Positions 1 to 5,822 of a stretch of 22,142 nt of DNA are shown here, piece by piece. The DNA comes from CAZKMM01 sp964553915 (GTDB lineage Bacteria; RBG-13-61-14; DRUE01). The notes below the pieces were generated by a model. That model ran no database searches. It saw only the letters and a program-made list of their open reading frames with translations, and was not told the DNA's origin. The stretch's first letter is position 1; each line of letters starts with the position of its first letter. The position numbers were made by a program, and so were the translations under genes. The stretch spans positions 1-22,142 of the forward strand of contig CAZKMM010000026.1 of NCBI GenBank assembly GCA_964553915.1. The letters are read 5' to 3'.

Positions 1-1051
1 AATAGGTTCGCTCGGGGTCGGCAAAGCTCCCATCGGGTAGTTTCCAGTCCCAGGAAAGCGTTTCGTGGAGCCTCTTTCCGCTTGCAAGCTTGAGAATGCT
101 GTGTCCCTGGTCGTCTATTATCGTCACGGTAAATTTTTCTGGTTTCAGTTCGCCTTTGAATTTTGTATGGAAGCTGACACGGTTGAACTCCGGGTCGACC
201 TCGAAATCTTTGTGCAGTTTTTTCCTCTTTTTCTGGGGTCTTAGGGAATCACTTTGGCTGGCTCTATCCTTTGCCGGGAAGGGAATAATTTTCCCTGGGC
301 CCGAAGCAATTTGTGAATTAATTCGCTTTTTCAGCCGGAGCCTTGCCTGGGTATGAATCTGGCTCACCCGGCTTTCTGTCACCCCCATAATTTCTGCTAT
401 TTCCTTTAAACTGAGATTCTCCAGATAATACCATCCCAGAACCTGCCTCTCCTGCTCCGGTAGATTCTCCAGCTCCTTTAAAATCAGCGCTCTTAACTCC
501 TTTCCCAAAAGGGCTTCAAAAGGATTGGCGCTTTTAGGAGAGCTGAGCCAGTCTTCTATCTCTTTCTCTTTAACCAGGTCAAGATTGAGCACTTCTTCCA
601 GACTCACCAGATTCATATTCCCATATCTGCTTAATAAATAGCTTGCCTGCTCCAGCTCCAAGCCCAGCTCCTGAGCAATTTCCTCTAAACTCGGCTCCCG
701 CCCGAGAGATTTTTCCAGACCCTGCACCGTTCGTTCCAGGCGATTGATTTTCTCCCGAACCGAACGAGGAAACCAATCCTGAGCCCGAAGCTCATCTAAA
801 ATTGCTCCCCGAATCCGAAACTCCGCATAGGTGCGAAACCGGGTCTTTCGCTTCGGGTCAAACTTATCCATCGCGTCTAATAGCCCTAAAATTCCCGCGC
901 TGACCAAATCCTCCAAATCCAGATGGGCAGGAAGCCGAGAATAAATCCGCTGGGCTATCCCCCGAACCAGAGGCAGATATTCAACAATAAACTCTTCCTT
1001 CTCTTCCGGGCTCCATTCTTCCCTAGGTTTTTCTGCCAAAGAACTCTTCAT
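1..1051 (-). CDS. fliA: FliA/WhiG-like sigma factor with C-terminal extension, 3' end beyond window
   Basis: RNA polymerase sigma factor of the sigma-28 (FliA/WhiG) group; it would direct polymerase to late flagellar or similar promoters. 350 codons are visible and the frame is still open at base 1. Region 2 spans about residues 22-90 (YLPLVRGIA, DLVSAGILGLLDA, FRTYAEFRIRGAILDELR, then DWFPRSVR), region 3 about 100-150, and region 4 about 185-244 with the helix-turn-helix ESRVSQIHTQARLRL. Family members normally end there, at roughly 240-260 aa. This one continues through a basic, Pro/Ser-rich linker (249-280) into a beta-rich stretch (281-350; TVTIIDDQGHS, SWDWKLPDGSF) that resembles FlgD-type Ig-like domains. 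The tail favours C-ending codons (TTC, GTC, GAC, AAC) more than the core. ATG at 1051 follows AAGGAGG with 7-nt spacing and overlaps the stop of the upstream gene (TAATG), so the two are translationally coupled. Sigma identity is sure; fliA rather than another sigma-28 paralogue is likely; the tail's nature is inference. Confidence 0.88.
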   Translation of the reverse strand, partial: MKSSLAEKPREEWSPEEKEEFIVEYLPLVRGIAQRIYSRLPAHLDLEDLVSAGILGLLDAMDKFDPKRKTRFRTYAEFRIRGAILDELRAQDWFPRSVREKINRLERTVQGLEKSLGREPSLEEIAQELGLELEQASYLLSRYGNMNLVSLEEVLNLDLVKEKEIEDWLSSPKSANPFEALLGKELRALILKELENLPEQERQVLGWYYLENLSLKEIAEIMGVTESRVSQIHTQARLRLKKRINSQIASGPGKIIPFPAKDRASQSDSLRPQKKRKKLHKDFEVDPEFNRVSFHTKFKGELKPEKFTVTIIDDQGHSILKLASGKRLHETLSWDWKLPDGSFADPERTY

Positions 1052-1695
1052 TATTTAACCTCCTTATTTTTTAAATCTGGAATCCAGATTTTCTCCTCAA
1101 TTCTCTTCACCAGCTCCAAAATCTCCCGGGTAAATCTCTCCCCCGAGAAACTGATAAGGGGAAATCCAGAGTTCTTTTTCCCGCTTATCTCCGAGACCAA
1201 TCCAAGAAGCTTTAACCTCCCGGAAAAATATCGCTCAGATACCTGAAACAAAGGCTCAAGCCTTTCCATCGCCTCCCTTTTTCTCCTTACCCGATTTAAC
1301 ACTAAAAAAACTTCTGCCTGCCCCAGAGCCACTGCCAGCATCTTGGCAAAAACATAACTCTCGGTAAGGGAATAAAACTGCGGACGGGAAACAATCAGGG
1401 GAAGGTCTATCCTGCCTGTATAAGAAGAAAAATTGAATAATCTTCCCGGGTCTATGATTATTATCTCTGCTACTGGAAGGTTCTGGCTTAATAATCTTTT
1501 ATAAGCCCCCGGAGCCTGAATATATCCCACTCCAGCTTTTTCCAGCTCCAGACCGGAAAGATGCCCCTCAGGATGCTCCGGGTCTAAATCCAGTAAAAAT
1601 ACCTCTCTGCCCAGCCGGGAAAATCCCAGAGATAAATTTAAAGCTAAAGTGGTTCTTCCCAGCCTCTCTCTGGCTCCGCTAACTAAAATCTTCAA
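1051..1695 (-). CDS. FlhG/FleN/MinD-like P-loop protein with degenerate Walker A
   Basis: ParA/MinD-superfamily protein of about 214 aa, best viewed as an FlhG (FleN/YlxH)-like regulator because it sits between a FleQ-like activator and a FliA-like sigma gene. In flagellar systems FlhG ATPases control flagellar number and, as FleN, restrain FleQ. The N-terminus has the expected fold (KILVSG, then TTLALNLSLGFSRLGREVFLLDLDPE, then IIIIDPG). The deviant Walker A motif KGGVGKTT, however, is replaced by GARERLGRTT: the signature lysine is gone, the catalytic lysine is Arg, and one residue is inserted. Nucleotide hydrolysis is therefore doubtful. I chose TTG at 1695 because AAGGAGAG (1710-1703) lies 7 nt upstream and the predicted sigma-54 transcript starts near 1724. 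An in-frame ATG at 1716 would have only about 8 nt of leader. The stop overlaps the sigma-factor start by one base. An alternative is a MinD-like protein of unrelated role. Confidence 0.75.
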   Translation of the reverse strand: MKILVSGARERLGRTTLALNLSLGFSRLGREVFLLDLDPEHPEGHLSGLELEKAGVGYIQAPGAYKRLLSQNLPVAEIIIIDPGRLFNFSSYTGRIDLPLIVSRPQFYSLTESYVFAKMLAVALGQAEVFLVLNRVRRKREAMERLEPLFQVSERYFSGRLKLLGLVSEISGKKNSGFPLISFSGERFTREILELVKRIEEKIWIPDLKNKEVK

Positions 1696-1702
1696 GCTTT
1701 TT

Positions 1703-1710
1703 CTCTCCTT
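1703..1710 (-). promoter_or_regulatory. Shine-Dalgarno that decides a TTG start
   Basis: AAGGAGAG on the minus strand, 7 nt before TTG at 1695. It lies inside the longer ATG-initiated reading (1716), which argues that the TTG is the true start of the FlhG-like gene. Confidence 0.6.
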
Positions 1711-1733
1711 TCCCATTCCTGCTCATTTAATCG

Positions 1734-1749
1734 GGCAAGATAAATGCCA
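1734..1749 (-). promoter_or_regulatory. Sigma-54 (-24/-12) promoter of the FlhG-like/sigma operon
   Basis: Minus strand reads TGGCATTTATCTTGCC. This fits the RpoN consensus TGGCAYrN4TTGCw, with GG at 1748-1747 and GC at 1736-1735, exactly 10 nt apart. The predicted transcript start is near 1724, about 29 nt before the TTG start and 14 nt before its Shine-Dalgarno. The gene immediately upstream encodes a sigma-54 activator with an intact GAFTGA loop, which strengthens the call. The last base of the -12 box (C) departs from the usual A/T. Confidence 0.7.
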
Positions 1750-1782
1750 ACCAGGAAAAGAGAAAAATAACTATACTCCGCT

Positions 1783-1796
1783 AATCAGAACTGATT
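1783..1796. repeat. 14-bp dyad upstream of the sigma-54 promoter
   Basis: AATCAG-AA-CTGATT, two perfect 6-bp arms around a 2-nt centre, about 35-48 bp upstream of the -24 element. It could be an operator or activator site. No second copy is seen near the other sigma-54 promoter, so its role is open. Confidence 0.4.
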
Positions 1797-1845
1797 CAGA
1801 CTGAGTAAGAACTAAACCAAAATCTGGAGGGAAAAATTGGGAAAG

Positions 1846-1860
1846 GGAGAACCTGTGTTC
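1846..1860. promoter_or_regulatory. Possible upstream activator site (contains GAAC-N4-GTTC dyad)
   Basis: Plus-strand ggagaacctgtgttc contains the inverted repeat GAAC-CTGT-GTTC (1849-1860) and an 11-mer ggagaacctgt (1846-1856). The 11-mer recurs with one mismatch at 3425-3435, upstream of the second sigma-54 promoter. It lies about 100-110 bp upstream of its -24 element, a typical distance for an enhancer-type site. Inference only. Confidence 0.35.
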
Positions 1861-1935
1861 AAAAAATTAAACAACTGGCTGGAGAGAAAAAGAAAAATGG
1901 AAATCTAAATTTTCTCAGGAAGAGAATATGGGAGG

Positions 1936-3258
1936 CTAATAATTCAAGCCTTTCCTTTTCATCATCTCAATCAGGGTGGTTCTTTTTAAACCGAGTAATT
2001 GGGCAGCTTGATTTTTGTTCCCGCCGGTGCGAGCCAGTGCTTCTAAAATTAGCTGACTTTCAAACTCATTCACCGCTTTTTTAAAATTAAAATCTCCGTG
2101 GAGGTCTATTTTTACCATCTGGGCTTTTGCGAGCCTCTGTGGTTTATACTCTTCGGGAAGGTCATCAAGCTCAATAATTCCTCTCTCCTTAAAAAGCACC
2201 AGCCGGGCAATTAAATTCTCCAGCTCCCGCACATTTCCCTCCCACTGATGGTTAACCAAAGCCTCCATTACTTCCTCACTAACTCCTTCCACCTGGCAGG
2301 AATATTTCTGATTAAACCGAGCAAGAAAATGTTCCACCAAAAGAGGAATATCCTCTTTCCTTTCCCGAAGTGGGGGAACCCGAATCGGAAAAACATTGAG
2401 CCGGAAAAACAAATCCGAGCGAAATCTCCCCTCACGAACCAGTCTGGTTAGCTCCTGATTGGTGGCAGTAATTATTCTGCATAATGCATAACGGCAACGA
2501 CTTGACCCCAAGGGAATATATTCCCGATTCTGAAGCAATCTTAATAATTTCGCCTGCAAAGAAAGGCTCAGCTCGGAAATCTCGTCCAGAAACAAAGTGC
2601 CTTCTCCCACCGCTCCAACCTTACCCGGCTGGCTCTCCCAGGCACCGGTAAATGCTCCTCTTTCATAGCCGAATAACTCGCTTTCCAGAAGGGTCTCGGG
2701 AATGGAAGCACAATTTATCGCTAAAAATGGCTCCCAGGATTTGGGACTTAAAAAATGAATTGCCCGGGCAATAAGTTCCTTTCCCGTGCCACTCTCCCCG
2801 ATAATCAACACCGGCAAATTGGTTTTACTTACCTTCTTAACCTGTTTCAGCACATTTTGAAGCGTGGAACTTTCCCCAATAATACCCAATTTCTTAAATT
2901 CGTTTTCCTCTTGTTTCTTTTCCTCTTTGAGAATTTGAATAAGATGCTCAGTATCTTTAAAAACCTTCCAGGAAATCTCCTCGGGAAAAATTCTCTCCAG
3001 CCAGTGCCCATTGGAATCAGATTTAATTAACACCTCCAGCTGGGAGGAATATCCCCGTAAATGCTCCAAAAGCTGGTGGGAAAGAAAAAAATCCCGAAAA
3101 AACACCAGATATTGAACCGGATGCTTTTTTAATATCCGAAAAATCCCTGCCCGACTCTGAGCACTGTAAACTCCAAATCCCTCCTGTCTTAACCGCTCCT
3201 TAAAATTCTTAATGAAAAACTCATCCTCACTCACCACCAGAACTTCCTTTGATGACAT
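1936..3258 (-). CDS. FleQ/FlrA-like sigma-54-dependent activator with degenerate receiver domain
   Basis: Bacterial enhancer-binding protein of 440 aa that remodels sigma-54 RNA polymerase. Residues 1-110 form a receiver-like domain. The acidic pocket is altered (VVSEDE) and the phospho-acceptor position falls on Arg55 in LVFFRD, with an Asp only at 56, so control by phosphorylation is doubtful; FleQ/FlrA proteins share this trait. The AAA+ domain (about 125-360) is intact: Walker A GESGTGKE (154-161), the sigma-54-contacting GAFTGA (201-206), Walker B LFLDE (222-226), and FRSDLFFRLNVF carrying the arginine-finger region. The C-terminal Fis-type helix-turn-helix (about 400-440) ends in AAQLLGLKRTTLIEMMKRKG, close to the RRTTLVEKMRK helix of FleQ/FlrA. 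ATG at 3258 follows AAAGGAG...GGAGAG. A sigma-54 promoter precedes the gene, suggesting autoregulation. The next gene is FlhG/FleN-like, as in FleQ-FleN pairs. Activator class is certain; FleQ-type identity is probable. Confidence 0.85.
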   Translation of the reverse strand: MSSKEVLVVSEDEFFIKNFKERLRQEGFGVYSAQSRAGIFRILKKHPVQYLVFFRDFFLSHQLLEHLRGYSSQLEVLIKSDSNGHWLERIFPEEISWKVFKDTEHLIQILKEEKKQEENEFKKLGIIGESSTLQNVLKQVKKVSKTNLPVLIIGESGTGKELIARAIHFLSPKSWEPFLAINCASIPETLLESELFGYERGAFTGAWESQPGKVGAVGEGTLFLDEISELSLSLQAKLLRLLQNREYIPLGSSRCRYALCRIITATNQELTRLVREGRFRSDLFFRLNVFPIRVPPLRERKEDIPLLVEHFLARFNQKYSCQVEGVSEEVMEALVNHQWEGNVRELENLIARLVLFKERGIIELDDLPEEYKPQRLAKAQMVKIDLHGDFNFKKAVNEFESQLILEALARTGGNKNQAAQLLGLKRTTLIEMMKRKGLNY

Positions 3259-3302
3259 CTCTCCACTCCTTTCCAGCCAAGATGAATTGAATTTGATTCC
3301 GA

Positions 3303-3342
3303 TTTAAAGGAGCCACCCACCCTCAGTTATCTCCCCTTTAAA
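3303..3342. repeat. Inverted repeat around the predicted start site of the activator gene
   Basis: TTTAAAGG (3303-3310) pairs with CCTTTAAA (3335-3342); AG/CT pairs next to it with a 2-nt bulge, and an 18-nt loop separates the arms. The predicted transcript start (about 3334) falls inside it, so the distal arm is not in the RNA. A DNA operator is therefore likelier than an RNA hairpin. Function not known. Confidence 0.45.
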
Positions 3343-3344
3343 AG

Positions 3345-3360
3345 AGCAAAAAATATGCCA
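3345..3360 (-). promoter_or_regulatory. Sigma-54 (-24/-12) promoter of the FleQ-like activator gene
   Basis: Minus strand reads TGGCATATTTTTTGCT, matching TGGCAYrN4TTGCw throughout. GG is at 3359-3358 and GC at 3347-3346, 10 nt apart. The predicted start near 3334 gives a leader of about 76 nt to the ATG at 3258. A sigma-54 promoter in front of a sigma-54 activator implies feedback control. No convincing terminator for the upstream xylB gene is seen in 3361-3500. Confidence 0.72.
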
Positions 3361-3424
3361 AGCAACTGAAAATAATTTTTCCCTATTTTTTCAATAGTTA
3401 TGGAAAAAGCTGGGGAATTCCTGT

Positions 3425-3435
3425 GGAAAACCTGT
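3425..3435. promoter_or_regulatory. Possible second copy of the upstream activator motif
   Basis: Plus-strand ggaaaacctgt differs at one base from ggagaacctgt at 1846-1856. It lies about 66-76 bp upstream of the -24 element. Offsets of the two copies from their promoters differ by 32 bp, close to three helical turns. Suggestive only. Confidence 0.3.
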
Positions 3436-3500
3436 TTAAATTCCGTGTAAGTGTAAAAAGAAATTAACAAAATGAGGAAAAATAAGACCCGGATTGTCCC

Positions 3501-4997
3501 CTATACATAAAAGGCTCGGAAACGCTCAGAAAAATCAGGATAAAGTGAAGCCCAGCTCTGATAAACTCGCTGGTAAATCCCGGTAAATTCCTTGCTCGGC
3601 TCAATCTGGTCTTTGACCTTAAGAGTTTTTGAAACCGCTTCTTTGACATCTTTAAATCTCCCGGTGCCCACCATTGCCAGAAGTGCCGAGCCATAGCTGG
3701 CACCTTCATCTACCTCCAGTCGGTAAATCGGAAGTCCGAACAGGTCTGCAAGAATTTGTGCCCAGAGCTGGCTCCTTGCCCCGCCCCCGGTTAAATAAAC
3801 TCGCTCAATCTTAACCCCGCACTCCTTCATTATTTCCAACGAATCCTTTAAGCCAAAGCTCACTCCTTCTATTACCGCCCGAACTATATGCCCAAGAGAA
3901 TGAACCAGACTGAGCCCGAAAAACACTCCCCGGGCATAAGGGTCAAAATGGGGGGTGCGTTCTCCGGTCAGGTAAGGAAGGAAAAACAATCCATCAGCTC
4001 CCGGGGTTATCTTTTCTGCCAGAGCGGTAAGCTCAGGGTAATCCAGCCCGGGCTTTAATTCCCTCAGCACCTCTCGGAGCCAGCGGAGAGAACCTCCAGC
4101 ACTGAGCATTACCCCCATTGAATGCCAGAGCCCGGGAGCAGAATGACAGAAAGAATGAAGCCGTGCCTTGGGGTCATAAAAAGGAGCATTATGGCAGGCA
4201 AAAACCACTCCGCTGGTGCCAATAGAGACCAAAACCAGCCCTTCTTCTACAATTCCATTTCCAATCGCTCCTGCGGGCTGGTCTCCTCCACCACCTACTA
4301 CTGGCACCCCGGGTTTTAAACCCAGCTCCTTTGCAGAAACACTGGTTAGCTCCCCGGTAATTTCAGTAGATTCATAGCAGGTAGGCAGAATCTCCGGGTT
4401 AATCCCCAGCTCCTGGATTAACTCCTGACTCCAGGAGCGATTCCGGACCTCAAACATTAAAGTTCCGCTGGCATCACTTACTTCCGTGGCAAGCTGGCGA
4501 GTAAGGCGGAAGCGAATATAATCCTTGCAGACCAGAAGATGTTTAAGCCGGGCATAATTTTCCGGCTCCTTATTCCTCAGCCAGAGGAGTTTGGGAAGGG
4601 TAAATCCGCTTAAAGCCCGATTCAGGGTAAGTTCAACCAGCCTTTCAAAACCAATTCGTTCGGTAATTTCCTCGCATTCATCTGCGGTTCGCTGGTCGCA
4701 CCAGAGAATTGCCGGACGAATTACCTGAAAATTCTCATCTAAAAAAACCGAGCTGTGCATCTGCCCGGTGAGACCGATTCCCTGAAGACGGTCTTTTAGC
4801 TCGGGAATTTGAGAGCGAAGCTGAGCCAGGGCTTTAACCAGAGCCTGCCACCAGCTCTCTGGCTCCTGCTCTGCCCAGCCCGGCTGGGGAGTGCTCATTC
4901 CGTATTCAACAGTATAAGATGCCTCAACCTCTCCCTCTTCATTGACCAGAAGAGCTTTTAAACCGCTCGTGCCAACATCTATCCCCAGCCATAGCAT
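3501..4997 (-). CDS. xylB: Xylulokinase-like FGGY-family sugar kinase
   Basis: FGGY carbohydrate kinase of 498 aa, the usual length for xylulokinase; predicted cytosolic and ATP-dependent, phosphorylating D-xylulose or a related ketose to feed the pentose-phosphate pathway. The N-terminal ATPase fold starts WLGIDVGTSGLKALL (residues 3-17). GLTGQMHS (76-82) is the xylulokinase substrate-site motif (GQMHG in E. coli XylB). The catalytic Asp lies in VVGGGGDQPAGAIGNG (Asp239). The C-terminal domain carries TGGGARSQLWAQILADLFGLPI, the second FGGY signature region. ATG at 4997 follows AGGAG. It is the last gene of the gapA-pgk-tpiA operon, 26 nt after tpiA, with no xylose isomerase or transporter nearby, so the physiological substrate is not proven. 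Another FGGY specificity is possible. Confidence 0.85.
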   Translation of the reverse strand: MLWLGIDVGTSGLKALLVNEEGEVEASYTVEYGMSTPQPGWAEQEPESWWQALVKALAQLRSQIPELKDRLQGIGLTGQMHSSVFLDENFQVIRPAILWCDQRTADECEEITERIGFERLVELTLNRALSGFTLPKLLWLRNKEPENYARLKHLLVCKDYIRFRLTRQLATEVSDASGTLMFEVRNRSWSQELIQELGINPEILPTCYESTEITGELTSVSAKELGLKPGVPVVGGGGDQPAGAIGNGIVEEGLVLVSIGTSGVVFACHNAPFYDPKARLHSFCHSAPGLWHSMGVMLSAGGSLRWLREVLRELKPGLDYPELTALAEKITPGADGLFFLPYLTGERTPHFDPYARGVFFGLSLVHSLGHIVRAVIEGVSFGLKDSLEIMKECGVKIERVYLTGGGARSQLWAQILADLFGLPIYRLEVDEGASYGSALLAMVGTGRFKDVKEAVSKTLKVKDQIEPSKEFTGIYQRVYQSWASLYPDFSERFRAFYV

Positions 4998-5023
4998 TTA
5001 ATTACTCCTGGATTCAAGGAAGG

Positions 5024-5797
5024 CTATTTTAATCCCAGAGCCTGACGGGCGTTTTGAATAATTGCGGTGAAACTTTCTGCTTTCAGGCTCGCTCCTCCCA
5101 CCAGTGCCCCATCTATATCCGGCTCCTTGATTAGCTCCGCAATATTCTCCGGCTTAACACTGCCCCCGTATTGAATCCGGATGGATTCTGCCAGCTCAGA
5201 ATCGTAAAGCTGGGAAAGAATCTTTCGGATAAAGGAATGAACCTCCTGAGCCTGCTCCGGAGTGGCGGTCCTGCCGGTGCCAATTGCCCAGACCGGCTCA
5301 TAAGCAATTACCACTGATTCCGCATCGGAGCGAACCACTCCATCCAGAGCTCCCCGAAGCTGTCTTTCCACCACTTCCAGGGGCTTCCCTGCTTCTCTCT
5401 CCTCCAGCTTCTCTCCAACGCAAATAATCGGCACTAAATCCTTTGCCAGAACCGCTTTGACTTTTTTATTCACGTTCTGGTCAGTTTCGCCAAAATACTG
5501 ACGACGCTCAGAATGCCCGATAATCACATAAGCACAGCCCACATCTTTAAGCATCTGAGGACCAACCTCGCCAGTATAAGCTCCGGATTCCTCCCAGAAA
5601 ACATCCTGAGCACATAAACCAATATTAGAACCAATAATTACCTCATTTACCGCACTTAAAACCGTGAAAACCGGAGCCATCGCTATCTCTATGTCCTCAA
5701 TTCCCCGCAGGTTTTCCACCAGCTCTCCTGCCAGCTCTACAGCAGGTTCTACAGAAAGATTTAACTTCCAGTTCCCGGCAATAAAAGGTTTGCGCAT
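5024..5797 (-). CDS. tpiA: Triosephosphate isomerase
   Basis: Interconverts dihydroxyacetone phosphate and glyceraldehyde 3-phosphate in glycolysis and gluconeogenesis. The 257-aa TIM barrel is complete: GNWKLN with catalytic Lys11, GHSERR with His95, AYEPVWAIGTG with catalytic base Glu167 and the mobile loop, and the phosphate-binding GGSVKPEN and ALVGGASL near the C-terminus. ATG at 5797 follows GGAGGG with good spacing. It lies 25 nt after pgk and 26 nt before xylB in one unit. Nothing unusual. Confidence 0.97.
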   Translation of the reverse strand: MRKPFIAGNWKLNLSVEPAVELAGELVENLRGIEDIEIAMAPVFTVLSAVNEVIIGSNIGLCAQDVFWEESGAYTGEVGPQMLKDVGCAYVIIGHSERRQYFGETDQNVNKKVKAVLAKDLVPIICVGEKLEEREAGKPLEVVERQLRGALDGVVRSDAESVVIAYEPVWAIGTGRTATPEQAQEVHSFIRKILSQLYDSELAESIRIQYGGSVKPENIAELIKEPDIDGALVGGASLKAESFTAIIQNARQALGLK

Positions 5798-5822
5798 TCT
5801 TATCCCTCCTGACTGAATTTAA

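Noticed and set aside
3418..3430. DnaA-box-like TTTTCCACA on the minus strand suggesting an origin.
   Set aside because: Single copy, no cluster, no dnaA/dnaN/gidA context.
3361..3500. Possible intrinsic terminator after xylB.
   Set aside because: Only 3-4 bp stems with wobble pairs precede the T-rich stretch, which is not convincing.
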